Source: Ancylostoma caninum (taxonomy: Eukaryota > Nematoda > Chromadorea > Rhabditida > Ancylostomatidae). Taken from it: a stretch of 64,000 nucleotides of DNA. Numbering within the stretch: position 1 is the stretch's first letter; every line of letters starts with the position of its first letter. Both the position numbers and the translations under genes were made by a program. The notes below the pieces were generated by a model. That model was not told the origin of the DNA. It ran no database searches and saw nothing but the letters and a program-made list of their open reading frames with translations. The stretch is taken from NCBI GenBank assembly GCA_037903475.1, contig JBAJFG010000331.1:1-64000 (forward strand), read 5' to 3'. Shown in pieces: positions 45,427-57,496 of the stretch.

Positions 45427-45819
45427 CCAGCGACCAGGATTCTACTTCTCGCACTCGTGATAATGCTCGTAATTGTACGAAGGCGAAATAACAAATGCTC
45501 AAGCGATAGCTTTGTCAGATTTATTCTATGCGACTAGATGATACGTTTTAACAGATTTTATGTAGAACTACCATCCCAAGAAAATGATGAACAGATAATG
45601 GTGCTTGCTACTGGCATTGCATGAACATAGTGGCCTTCCAGCTAGATCGAATTTTTCCGGAACGTGTCATCGAAAGGGAAAGAGAGAATGACATCACTCG
45701 TTTCCGTCACACGGACGGTAAACTTCAATTTTTTAGCCTGTCCGCCATCCTCACCTTTATAGGAAGGGAATAGCTGCAGAATACCACGTTTCTGACAAAT
45801 TCCATTTTGAAATTGAATT

Positions 45820-45825
45820 AATAAA
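45820..45825 (+). terminator. Possible polyadenylation signal of SDR gene
   Basis: First AATAAA after the stop codon, about 395 bp downstream. That is long for a nematode 3-prime UTR, so a variant signal closer to the stop may be used instead. Confidence 0.25.
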
Positions 45826-46079
45826 TTAGTAAAATAACTAACAAATTGAACAGAAGATTTGGATTTCAGAACGTCTCAGATCATAGCTCATGGGCCGCTT
45901 CTGGAATCTACGATATTTGATGCTCTCTATATATCCGAGTGAATACTGAAAGGTTCCAATCAAAGTGCGTATAAGGTGCTCACCTGCTGGTTGTAAATCA
46001 AAATGAACGAATTATGAATTACGAATTTCTCCTCATAAGTACATGTAATAATTGTGTGTATGCCCTAGATGAGTAAGTA

Positions 46080-46580
46080 TTAGGTTGGGGAATAAGTTCG
46101 TTCGGTTTTTCATGAGCATAGAAACCACCATTTTCCACCATCATTGTAAACCACACTAAATGGGTAGCGTAGCGCATTTCCTCCTCTATTAATGCTGCCA
46201 GGCACAAGGCTGCTTGTCAGCTCCAAGTCTACGAAAAATTTCTTTGTTTGAGACGACTAAAATTGTAGCCCGCAACCGCAACTCTTGGATGAAGTTTATC
46301 AAATTAATTGGGAACCGAACAAAATAAGCTATGTATGACTGAACTAGACCAGAAGAGTCGGTAGTGGTAAAAATTCCCTACATTTGAGATTTTTGCTTGT
46401 TATTTTGGTGAAATTTGTACAGAGGAGTCGAGCATACCCAATGTGGACGATCACGACTTATCCAGCATTTTGAGGTTTTGCACGGAATGCGTTAGCTAAA
46501 CTTATACATTGTTGAGAGTTAGCATCAAGCCGTGAAAAAACAAGTTGAAAAAAACCGAACGAACTTATTCCCCAACCCAA
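46080..46580 (-). mobile_element. Deleted mariner element
   Basis: TA-flanked 0.5-kb element with ends TTAGGTTGGGGAATAAG and CTTATTCCCCAACCCAA (one mismatch), extended by CGTTCGGTTTTT / AAAAACCGAACG. Near the left end the minus strand reads MMVENGGFYAHEK, resembling the C-terminal end of mariner transposases, and stops soon after. Most of the transposase is deleted. Confidence 0.78.
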
Positions 46581-47237
46581 TATCCCTGACAAATGTAAAC
46601 GTTCAAAATAGTTCAGAGTGTAAGCACGTAGAGCAGCTCAAATTCAACACGGTGCAGTGTGCCCCATCGATACATCTAAGAAAACAAAGTTGTAATTGTG
46701 TGCTATCGTGAGGCTTCATGCTATGGTATCCCTGGTAGCGTGTGAACAGTGCTACCGGGTTATTTTCTCAGACCCATACATATGTATTACCTCAGCAAAT
46801 GGTCACACAGATAAGAGATTGATCACGAGGGCAGAGTGGGAAAAGTGAATGTACAACAAATCTGGGCACTAAATTATGTAAGGATAGTGCACCCATATGC
46901 AGAACTCTAATGCTACAATGAGTGACATGTTTGAGTGGTCGTTCAAGCGTTAAGTTTTAGTGCCTCTACAGACTCCTTCGCTATTGTCGATCTCTTGCTG
47001 GTACCGCTTGATTTCGTGAGCGTTAGTTGTCTTCCTACAGAGGCGGTTCTCAAGGCGAAGACGAAACAGAACCGTACAGCATCAGAGAAACCAATTTCAT
47101 TAGCATTTCATTTGTCTCCCTTCCTTCGCGGCATGCATAAAGAATCACTGTGCAATCATAACTGTTAGCTGAAAATGTGAAGAAGAGGTAGCTTAAAAAT
47201 CCATTAGGCGTTGACGCCAGGCATTCGCCTCAAAATA

Positions 47238-48115
47238 TTAGGTTGGTCCGAGAGTTTTGCACCTATACGTTCTTTAGGATCCAAAATTTCACAGGCATTG
47301 AATCAGAATGCCACTACATGTGAACTGTAGAACACACCAGGCTGCGGCCGCACAACAATCGCCGGACAACTCCAAACGCTGGATTACAGAAAACCGATGT
47401 TGGCTTGTGTTCCCCACGACATGAGTGCCTTGCAAGACTGTGTGTGCGCCAGTCTTTACTGCTGCGTCCACACGGGAGGAACTTTTTCCGCCAGCTCATT
47501 ACTGGAGACGAGAGTTCGGTGATGTGTGTTAACCATACAGGAGAGAAAAGTTGACTTTCGCGTGGGGAACCATCTCCAAAAAAGCCGAAAATAGAAGTGC
47601 GCGAGAGAAGGTTTTTCTGTGCTGTTGGTGGAGTTCCGATGGAATGCAGTAACGAGAACTGCTGACACATGTACTTAACCACACAAACTGGTAAAGGCAG
47701 CTTGACTAAAGCGTGGAAAAATTGACCATGTTGCTCAACTTCATGGCAACGCCCGACCCCACGTGGCAAAGCTTACCCGCCAGAAAATTGCCGAACTAGG
47801 CTGGGAAGTTCTACTTCACTCTGCTTATTCTCCCGATTTGACCCCGTCTGACCACCACTTGCTTGGAGCTTTGAAGCTGCATTCGCGAGAAGAAAAATTT
47901 GATGCTCGGACTAAACTGAAAAGTGAGATTTCAAGATTCTTCAACTCGCAGCAGCCAGTGTTCTTGACTTCTGCATCCGATGCTCTGCTGGAGCGTTGGT
48001 CATACCTCGTGGATTATAATGATAATTACTTTTTTAATTGATACCTATTCACAATAAAGTTAACTTTCTTTGAAAAAAGTATGAAATCTGGTGCAAGACT
48101 TTTGGACCAACCTAA
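47238..48115 (+). mobile_element. Internally deleted mariner element
   Basis: TA on both sides; ends TTAGGTTGGTCCGAGAG + TTTTGCACC and GGTGCAAGACTTTTGGACC + AACCTAA. 878 bp instead of about 1.25 kb, because the N-terminal third of the transposase is missing. See the pseudogene inside. Confidence 0.88.
47390..48041 (+). pseudogene. Mariner transposase remnant, catalytic Asp lost
   Basis: The plus strand reads RPHGRNFFRQLITGDESSVM then CVNHTGEK with a stop, and later LHGNARPHVAKLTRQKIAEL, SAYSPDLTPSDHH and a C-terminal tail ending NDNYFFN. The first (GDE) and third (PSDHH) catalytic Asp positions are kept. The second, normally HDN, is HGN, and the helix-turn-helix region is absent. At least one stop and one frameshift. 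It could not transpose itself. Confidence 0.78.
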
Positions 48116-48813
48116 TACATGGGAAACTGTTCATATTTCGATTTTTGACTAACAGAATAGTACTACACAGTGACACATTGAAAGTAGATCTTCTCCATCG
48201 TTGTATTTCCAAAACCATTTCCTTCGTTACGTATTCCCAAAACCCCAAACAAAGGGTCATGTGATGGATAGGGCAAAACAAAAGCTTGGGAAAATTCAAA
48301 CCGGTCAAAGCAAACGTAAAAAGCCCAACTATCCCTATTAAGTACTTAATGGGGTTTTGTGCGAAAGATATAAAAATATGAAGGATCTCACAGCTGAAGT
48401 AGCATTGCGACAAAAAGCGACTAATACAACACTTCATCATTTATTACACAATTTGTGAGGGGCAACCGATAAGGGTTCGCCTCCTATAATTTCGTAGTTT
48501 ATGTGCCTTATAGAATGAATTGCAGGTGCACCCTATGCACCGAGTCACCGCTTCATCTTTTCCTATTATTCTGCCAATTTACCGACACCATAGGTAGGGA
48601 TCGAGGACTTGATAGGCTTGAGGCGTGATGTAACCGTCGACAGTGTGTGCGGCGGTGATGACAAGCTAGTTCACTGCACGCTTCCAGAGAAATCCGTTAA
48701 ATTTTATCCACAATGCATTTCCTAGCATAAATCACGTTCAAGCTTTCGAAGATCCTCCACGTTGGGAGCTGGAATTTGAAAAACTGGAGTGTAAGGATTG
48801 ATTCTGGCACGTA
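48116..48813. other. Spacer between mariner copies
   Basis: No exon recognised. Confidence 0.4.
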
Positions 48814-49676
48814 TTAGGTTGGTGCATAATTAATATGGCTTTTTTAGCGACCTCTAAAATTCATGCTTTTTGAATGTTTTTCTTTCAAGAAAATGATCAT
48901 GTTTTCTCAATGAGTAAAGCGACTTCGAAAAACGTATCGACCTTCTCATAGCATGCTCTACCAATTCGGGAAAGGTTGGAATGCAGCAGAGTCATTCCAC
49001 GATCTCAACGAAATTTTTGCTGAAGAGCAACAAATAAATCCAGGTCGAAAATGTTCATATGGTTGGAATGAGGCGATACAATCATCACGATGAAGAGGGA
49101 AGACCTCGACGATCAGGAACTTTTGGCAGTCGTGGAACGAAGGAGGTTCAATTGACGATATTCTTCAGAAATAAAGCCTACTCGCTTTGCTGCAGAAAAT
49201 CGCTGGTCTATTTTGTTTAAGAATTTGTGGGGATCATTCAGCCGTTTTCCATGCTTTCCATAACTTTTTGAGAGGAAGAATGATGTGGTCCACATTGAGG
49301 TCTTCGGCCAGCATTCTCGTTGTCAAGCTTTCGTTCTCTTCGGTTGCCCAAAAGTTTCTGGCGCATGAAATTTAATAGCAGATCTCTCTTTCTTCATCTG
49401 TGAAGCTTGTATCTTGTGAATATGAGCCATTTTTCAACTTGGTTTTGCTAATTGTTCCTCCGCCACAAAGCCTTGCTGAGATCACAGAATGACTGTACTG
49501 CATCCCAATCTTTTCCGTACTCGTAGTTCATATGATGGCGAAAGTGGTTATGATTTTCGATATCTCCTTCAAATGGAACAAGATGGATAGTTTCATGGGA
49601 GAAATATTTGAGAAGCGTTTGTTTTCAACGAGAAAAGAAATTGCAAAAAAGAGGCATTAATTGTGCCCCAACCTAA
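48814..49676. mobile_element. Head-to-head inverted mariner element
   Basis: TA-flanked; ends TTAGGTTGGTGCATAATTAAT and the inverse of TTAGGTTGGGGCACAATTAAT. From the left the plus strand encodes a mariner N-terminus (FGKGWNAAESFHDLNEIF). From the right the minus strand encodes a second one (YGKDWDAVQSFCDLSKAL), continuing to LAEDLNVDHIILPLKKL. Both halves therefore start at a 5-prime end, and no catalytic domain is present. Confidence 0.72.
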
Positions 49677-51847
49677 TATTTAGTGGACGAGCATTTCTTC
49701 ATGCAGCTTCTTTGCGTCTTTGTACAATGATCTCAATTTCTATAAGGAGAACAGTGCGCGTTTTAGTGCAAAACGCAGAAAAAAAACTCGGATGCTCTGG
49801 CGGGTGGGAAGCTCAAGCTGTAGTTAGAACTTTTGCAACCACACCAAACCAATTTGTGTGTGGTATGTGGTTGCGACATGTGTATACCTTGAACGACAGA
49901 TCAATACTGAAAATCCATTGTTATCCTTGGCTTATCAATACAGAACAGTACTGCATGGGTCCTTTGTGTAGTTTGGCAAGCTCCAACGTGTTCTTTGCTC
50001 GACCCTGGTAAAATCTCATGTGGGAACCATTCGTCTCCACAACCCATGCAAATCTCATGCAAATCCCTGTTGGATCCGATCACCTCGCTGCCTGTCATCG
50101 AATCGGATGCAAAACCCGGCTGCCAGCTTTCCTGAGAGGAAGAAGGAGTCAAATATAAAAAGAGGAAACCACAAAATCCCACCGAATGCCACCTCAACTT
50201 CTCAAGTATTGCTGGAATGTTAGAAACACTACTTCGAGAGAATATATCAACACTCGGTGCTGTTCCAGTCTTTCTGCCACACAAAAAAGGCCCAAACGCA
50301 CAGGCGGATCACGTGCCTGATGTGCTTTGTGCTGAACAACGAGGTGTAAAAATGATGTATTTTTCGGGAATCAATCAATGATTGAGCAATATACTCGGAA
50401 TACTTCACCGACCATATTTATGCGGTGATTCTATGCATAGAAAATGAAATATTAAACGAGCTGCCAGCCATTCTGGACCGAAATACAACGAAGATCGTTT
50501 AATGTCAAAACCTGAACACTGAAAGTAGACAAACACAGCATCCATTGAATATCTACTCCACATTTAACCCCAAATATTATCATTAATAAGGTATGTAGCA
50601 GAAAACCATAGTCTTTTACAGGAAGAAGAAGTCGGGCAGAAGTCAATCATCATATGCTTGTTTTTCAATAACTTCCTTCTGCGAAAATTAGAATGTTACC
50701 CAAACTGCCTGTCGTTTGTACGGCGTGAAAATGGGACTAGGTTCTGAGAGATTTAATGACAACAACGCTGAAATTAATTGAATTCACATTTTTCGAGGTT
50801 TCTCGCATTTCCGTTGTCAAATTCTCGCATGATGATATCCGGCTAAAATTCCGAAGAACAAATGAATCCTGCTTGAATTTAAGCTAAATCTGCTCAACTT
50901 TTCCAGTCCCAGTTATTTTCGACACCGGATAGGGTCATAAAAAATCTCAGTGTGGTTCATATTTTCGATTTCATTTTTTATACAAGATACTTACCCAAAT
51001 GACATGGAATTATTTCTCATAGTAAATGAATTTAAGGCAATGCTCGATTCAAAAAAGGCACTGATCCTAGAAGAATAGTCTGTTTTAGTCCGTGACTGAA
51101 TCCTGGTTACATCTTATTACAAGGCAGTAAGATTTCCGTAAAAATGAAAGATGCTTCCATAATTCGGAACTAGGAGGATGATTTTTGAAAAATTTATCAA
51201 AAGGAGGGTTGAAGTCGTTGAGCCTGAACACGATCAGTGATGGAAGGACCACGAGTTGCGCAAGCCTGCCGAGTGTGGGGAGATCTGCCTCATATGAGGA
51301 GCAGCAGCACGCCGTACATCGTTTCCTTACCTTCTCGACGCCTCTTACTCTCTCCCTCTCTCTCTTTTAGTAAAACAGGAACTGGCAACCGAGGACTGTG
51401 TAAAATTGGATTTCTGATAACTCCAAAAGGCTATACTAGCATGAAGACCACGAACTTTCTTTCACGGTACTCGAAGGGCGGATCGATTCGATGTTTTTGA
51501 GGGGCGCAGGCAGCACTTGTGTGGTGGGCTAACGAGGATAATGTGCTACTATCACTGAGAATGCATGGATAACAAGATCCATCTAATACATCGTACATAA
51601 ATGAAGCGTGACTAACGACTGATGACCGCTCAGCTTTTCCTGACTTATTACAACTGGACTCTCCGGTCATGCCCTAATGATCTGATTTTTTAAGGGATCA
51701 ATCTAACAGCATTCATGATTCAATGTTATTCCAACCAATAAATGAATACCTATGAAAATTACAGTTGAGAAAAACAGCAAAGCTTGGGACACTGCAGGGG
51801 ATCTAGGAAAGAGTATATCAGTAGGTTAATTCATATTAAATAGTCTC
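49677..51847. other. Unannotated stretch
   Basis: 2.2 kb with no confident exon or repeat. The minus-strand frame at 49901-50284 has no recognised motif. Confidence 0.35.
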
Positions 51848-52062
51848 AAAAGTTATTCATGCTTGCGGCGCGTCAAAATTTACGCGCCGATACACAGTGC
51901 AAAGAAGGGAGGTAGAAGAGATATCCTGGCAGGTCAACAATGTTCCTAGTTTTGCTGCTGCGACTGCCGCGCGAACAAACCGCATTCCCATCTTCGTCGC
52001 TCTGGGTCGGCGCGAAAACTTTGTGAAGTTTTAGAGACGCGCCGCAAGCATGAATAACTTTT
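51848..52062. mobile_element. MITE with perfect 27-bp terminal inverted repeats
   Basis: AAAAGTTATTCATGCTTGCGG + CGCGTC at the left is exactly mirrored at 52036-52062. 215 bp in total, no coding frame. The flanks do not give an obvious target duplication, so the superfamily is open. Confidence 0.85.
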
Positions 52063-52522
52063 CAGGGTCACATTACATAGTCAGGATATTCCACAGATAT
52101 ACATTACACCTTCTCCTTTGATGGAGCAGCGTTTTACAGTTCTTTTTTCCAAAATACGACAGCCTCGCACTAGTTAGAGAAACAGCCATGCCTTTGTGAA
52201 GGAAGCTTCGTGTAGAATATGATGATAGAATCACTGCTCGATGTAATACACGCAGATTCCATTAGGAGTGGACATCCAAACAGTCGGAAGGACGATCGTC
52301 TTCGCATGTGCGAAAAACAAGACAGATGCGGTTCTATTTGCGTAGCGGATTCACGACCAGTTCCCATGAAAAGGATGGGGGGTGCCCGAATCGATCGATT
52401 TGAGGGGAAATGGACGGTGCGTGGCGGCCGCCCCCGTTCAGACCACCGCATCGACCACCTCGTGCCACCTGCCAGTCGCCACCATCGCCGTCGTCCTCCT
52501 GTGCCGGACAGTTGGTTTTCAC

Positions 52523-52611
52523 CTTGATCTGGGAGTGTAGTGCATCTGAGATCATCGTGAAAGCTAGTTGTCGAAGCGTCGTCGTCTTCCACTCGATGAT
52601 GCTCGCACTTC
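52523..52611 (-). CDS. Candidate exon, weakly SAP18-like
   Basis: Minus-strand piece between an acceptor (CCGAAGCAG) and a CAAG|GTGAAA donor. It reads SIIEWKTTTLRQLAFTMISD; the W-x-x-x-TL-(K/R)-(E/Q)-L spacing matches the WMDATLKEL segment of the Sin3-associated protein SAP18. No flanking exons were found and the opposite strand has an equally open frame, so this is only a suggestion. Confidence 0.17.
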
Positions 52612-52796
52612 CTGCTTCGGAAACTAGGTAATCACTTTATGACGATTGCAGTAAATATGTCCCCTTGTCTCGCAATAAATAGTCGTTTCTGACGTATTCC
52701 GCGTTTTAACCGACAGAAGTCGGTTTTTCGAGGTGCACATTCCAAGTTGCGTAACTCAGCTTAGACTTGATATGTTTTCCTTTGCAATTAGAACTA

Positions 52797-54059
52797 TTAG
52801 GTGCGTGCAAAAGTTCCGGGGCAGTTGCACCTAATTTTTCAAAACGCCATAACTTGACTCCAACCTAATTTTTCAAAACGCCATAACTTGACTCCAAGTT
52901 AGCAGTTTTGTTCAAAACAAAAAGGATTGGCGTCTGCGTAATGTTGCCAATATGGCACAGAAAAGATTTTTCCAGAAGCTAAAAATTTGACACGTCTACA
53001 CCTGTAATAGTGCCACAAGCCGTTTTCCAGTAGGGTCTGTTCATTAAAAGTTTTGCAGCGAAGGTAAAGACATAGAAGGTTGAAATGAGGGTAGTCTGTT
53101 AGAGGCAGGTATAAGGAGTAATATAGGTTAGGCTAGTATCTTGGAGCACGAATGGCCAATTCATTATACCGTTGACACTGCAACATGCTGGTGTGAGTGA
53201 TCCCACAGCCGGAACAGACCAAATATTTCCGCCTGTGTCGGCCCTATGCCTAAGAGTTTTCCCGTGATTACTTTAGGGAAAAGATACCACTGTAGGGCGA
53301 TTATTGTGCACTCATTAGAAAACAAATTCATTGCAGATGAGTCGCGTTGCTGACTATGAAAAGTCAAAATTTTTTAAAAGAATGTAGTGATGGTTTGGCC
53401 ATTTTTTAGGTGGGTGGCAGGAACCCGGACTTTGGGATGACCTCCTTCTATTGTTGCACCTGACCAATTCTCTATCAACAATAGCAATTCTTCCATGAAA
53501 CTGATTGTTCAAAAATCTGAAGGTCGAATATCTGCAGACTTGCCAGTGTGGACGTTGGTGCTCTTCGCTCAACTCGCGAAAGATCCATCTACTCATCTTC
53601 CCCTTCTTACCGACTTTCTTCAAGTGACGAGACATTGTTGACTAAATTCCCCGTAATGTATTGCGCACTTTGCACAAGGTCTGGTTCAATCTGCTCTTTT
53701 CTGGCGCCTTTGCGATGACCAAATCTCTGACCAACTAGTGAAGCATTTTCCAGGCTCTCATCTAAGCTCAGAACTCCTAGGAAGCTTCGAGCACCTCGCG
53801 TTCTAGAGAACATACTCTCCACAAAAGCATCATTGATGCTATGGGTCGCTTCTGTCGTTGTTCTTCTAGATTTGATTGTATAAAGCGAAATTCTCCGAAT
53901 TATTGCACAGCTCATAGCACTGGTTTTACACCTAAAACAGAGCAACGCTGTGACGAAGACCCGAGCCAAAAGTGGTCTAGGTAGCAGATGTTTTAGGAGG
54001 AAAACGACGTTGAACGGTGAAATACCACCAACTGCCTCGGAACTTTTCCACGCACCTAA
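52797..54059 (-). mobile_element. Near-full-length degenerate mariner element
   Basis: 1263 bp flanked by TA, with about 30-bp ends TTAGGTGCGTG(C/G)AAAAGTTCCG(G/A)GGCAGTTG differing at two positions. Just inside the left end a 35-bp segment (CCTAATTTTTCAAAACGCC...) is tandemly duplicated. The minus strand carries a decayed transposase. Confidence 0.85.
53200..54010 (-). pseudogene. Degenerate mariner transposase
   Basis: The readable part on the minus strand is SRHLKKVGKKGKMSRWIFRE + LSEEHQ, matching the HTH-to-catalytic linker (SRHLxxxGKxxKxxxWVPHEL), followed by FRFLNNQF and NNRRRSSQ, similar to the region after the first catalytic Asp. That Asp itself is not preserved in a clean frame, and multiple frameshifts follow. 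Inactive. Confidence 0.6.
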
Positions 54060-55171
54060 TATTATGATCAACATTTTTAAGGGATTTTCGAAGCGCTACG
54101 AGCTCTATGGAAAGAGGAAAGCCTAGATCACTGAAATCACCATGTGTTAGTGATCAATTTTCAACACACATTGAATCTTTTCACTGCATGTTTAAATGGT
54201 TATTTTACTAGGCAACGTCGTGGCCACCGCGAAATTCGAAGGAAAGATCCAGCACCTCATTTAAAGGAGGTTTTCTTGGTTGGGTGTGAAAGTGTATGGA
54301 TTTGCTCACCCCGCAAGTAGAGATGCACTTCTTCAGCTCACCAAATTTTTCTATCGAATCTTGAGAAATTCCCCATATTGTAACATGCGAGGCATTCTGT
54401 GAATTCTTTTTCTGATCTGGTCCGGCTCTTGTCGAACACATCGAGCAACACTTCATCAATCAAAAGAAAGTACTTTTTTCTGAGATGTCAAGGTTTGTTG
54501 AAATTATCCTGCCGTGGCGATACAAACAAGACAAAACTTCATTCTACCAGGCAATGTCCGCTCCACCCTGAAAGTGACACATTCTCTCGGGAAATTTCGT
54601 TCCATTGTTTATTAGAGAAATAAAGTAAATGGTGTTGCAGGTTATGCACTGGCCGGCAATACTTTGTTCAAAATTTACTTCGCCTGCATTTTCGCCAGAT
54701 TTAGCTGCCAAGAACGCAGAGTGATCAGTGGTGTAGGTGTAGCCAACCCAGCTGCTAGTATTTTTATAGAGTGTTTAAAAATTGTCGTCCCATTTCCTGA
54801 ACTACACTTTTGTTTCTGAGAAGTTACATGACCATCACCTACGTAGTAAAGTTGTAAGCTCGAAGGTTCTGGAAGTGCTTTTCTAGTTACAGATTCTATG
54901 AGCTTACAACACGGCTCCCTGGCCGAGTGGAGAGCTAACACTAAATCCGGCTTTTGTTTTATCAGAGCGGAAAAACAGTCTTAAAAATGGAACAGCACAA
55001 AAACTACGTTTTGCCTCATCGCACAATGTTGTCTGCAGAAACAAGGTAAAAGGATAATTAAAGAAACCTTTGCGGATTTCAAATAGCGCAGATCTTGTTC
55101 CTCATAATCTTTTAAAATTCGTCCATCTACATACATACAATACCAGTCATAATTTCTGTCCCAAAATCCGG
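54060..55171. other. Unannotated stretch
   Basis: No confident exon. A plus-strand frame ending GCAGAAACAAG|GTAAAA near 55047 could be an exon end but lacks a partner; FSPDLAAKNAE near 54690 is faintly transposase-like. Confidence 0.3.
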
Positions 55172-55195
55172 TTCCGACGGATTAATCCGTCGGAA
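55172..55195. repeat. Perfect 24-nt palindrome
   Basis: TTCCGACGGATT followed directly by its reverse complement; a third and fourth CCGTCGGAA-type word follow within 25 bp. Confidence 0.9.
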
Positions 55196-56914
55196 ACCGT
55201 CGGAATCTTTCGGAATGGACCAATTTCAATTTTGAACCCACCAATCGAAAGCTCTCGAGCTTCTGAATTCAAATATGTGCATAAAAATTGTGTACGGGTT
55301 GAAGTTAACGAAAAAGTGAGCTAAGCTCGCCTGACCCGCGTTAATTACCCCCGCGCCTGCCAAACTCGTAGCTCCCATGATGATGGAGTTGTGAACTTCT
55401 AAAACTTAATTACTAGATTACGGTCGCTTAATTTGGGACAACCTAATAGATAAAAAAGGAAGCGTAGATATCCCTTTCAGAATTCGTATACTAATAAGAT
55501 GAATAGTTATGTATACAGTTATAGTTAGTTATATGCGATAGTCTTCATGTCCAGTATTGTTTGCACTGATTAGTCATTCGAATTCCTGTAATCTCTGAAC
55601 AGTTATGCATGCTACCACCAGTAGGAAAAAGCAACGCTTACTGATGCAATCAGACTAGAATAAAAATCGAACAGTCCAGTAAATTTAACTGTTAATTCAA
55701 GGAACGATCTAAACATTTGAATATTCGAGAAGGAGATAGTCTTATAACTCTTCTTATTTTTCTTGCAGAGCTTAGAGGCAGTGTCCAGGCAAAACCTCTG
55801 AGCTTGAGTGCTCATTAGATTATGATAGCGGGTCGACTCCATAGGCAACTGCCAAAGTTTCACCGAAAAAGGCGCAGAAATAAGCGAGATATAGCCGCCC
55901 TAGACCCAGTACCCAAACCCATCCCCAGTGCCCAGCCCGCCCACCCGGCGTCCGCCTTTCGCGCGTGGAATTGGTGTAACGTGGTGCTTCGTTGGAAAAT
56001 ATCGAAGTGATTGTGGCAGCGTCTCTCTACTGTGGTTGATTCATGTCCGTGTTTACGTCTCAAGTTTTCTCATATATGTAATCTAAACATTCAGGTACTG
56101 CTGCTCAACACTTCAGTTTCTTGTTTCAGATGATCCTGGATTTACGGTTCACGGGTCTGTACTTGGGGGAGTGTTCCTCTACCACATTACGAAGGTGGTT
56201 ATTCATATACTGTAGATCGGGCAGCGAAATATTTTGATAATTAATCTCGACCTTCACATCAATTAGTTACCATGATACCAAGGAACGGCAAAAAAAAGAC
56301 AGTTTCTGCACTGCGAACATACGTAGTCGACAACAGCAATAATCGAAATATACCTCTTCTTGTCAAATCTGCTCAAGAAGTGCTATAGCAGTGGTACGGA
56401 CCCCTGAAGGAAAACGAACTGACTTATTGAAGCTAAAACTGAGGCAGCGAACGGGCGCTATCGATCGATAAAAATTTTCTCTGCGAACTCTCTGACGAGA
56501 GAGAGGGCCGTCGGACATCTCGTCCGATTCAGTTAGGAGCGGTCTCAGAAAAGGGTTTTTCTGAGGGTTTTTTGATCTGTAAGTTTCGTATCTGGAATTA
56601 GGGAGGCAAACTGGCCTAGGAACCACAGAAACCGAATACTCGAAAATTTTGCCTGGACACTGCCTTTAATGCTTTCTTTTGTTACAAAACCCAAATTTCC
56701 TATTCAATTGAGGTAGAATGTTTGAACTCGATTTTCTGTATGTGATACCCTATGTGGTCCTATATTCCCTAGCTACGGGCTCTTCCCCCTAACTGATTAA
56801 AGGATTGGATGTATGTACGTAGTTCCGTTTTGTATATTTTATGATGAACGATGAACGATAAGTTTTCTCCATGTTCGTTTTTCCCAATTTTCACCACCCA
56901 ACTTATTTGTACTA
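55196..56914. other. Unannotated stretch with a possible last exon
   Basis: At about 56129 a good acceptor (TTCTTGTTTCAG) precedes a frame reading DDPGFTVHGSVLGGVFLYHI and a TAG at about 56213. It could be the end of a small membrane protein gene, but no upstream exon was linked. Confidence 0.3.
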
Positions 56915-57330
56915 GGTTGATGCAAAAATAATGCTCGTTTTTCGATGCATGATCTTTGATGAAAAGAAAAAAACCGGATATGCTTATCATGATGTGAGAC
57001 CATGGGCACCCTTTTGAAGCGTATTCCATGGAGTTTGTAACTGCCTCATCTATTTTCAACAAAATAACTAGCATTTTTGTCAAATTTCTAATTTTGGAAA
57101 GGAAGATGACACAGAATTTCGGTCAGACTCGCTTTTTCTAACTGAAGTTCATCGGCAGTGCACTGTGAACCACATTATTTTGGGCGAGGTGAATGCATTC
57201 ATATCACGAAGTTGGTCACAAAATTTTCGCCGCAGTGAGTTCTGCTTTAAAAATTAAGAAGATCACGAAGATCTTTCCAAAGTTGGCGACCACCAGCGAA
57301 TATTAAGATGTTTAGATGTTTAATCACGGT
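56915..57330 (+). mobile_element. Truncated mariner 5-prime fragment
   Basis: Begins TA|GGTTGATGCAAAAATAATGC like a mariner terminus. The plus strand later reads VNHIILGEVNAFISRSWSQN and FRRSEF, resembling the INxxFGxGxxNxxTVxRWFxxFRSG helix-turn-helix segment. No opposite end found. Confidence 0.5.
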
Positions 57331-57496
57331 CAGTCAACGAACAAAGGTAATGATTGATATGATTTTTTTCTTAATAGTTGAACTGTTTCTCTATGCTACT
57401 GCTTACACGATAGAAAAAATCAACTTCAAATGGATTTCGCAGTTCCATCGTTGTGAACACGTAAGTCCCTGAGATCCTCACGCCTAAGCATACAAC

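Noticed and set aside
47314..47769. 151-codon minus-strand ORF
   Set aside because: Shadow of the mariner transposase pseudogene encoded on the plus strand.
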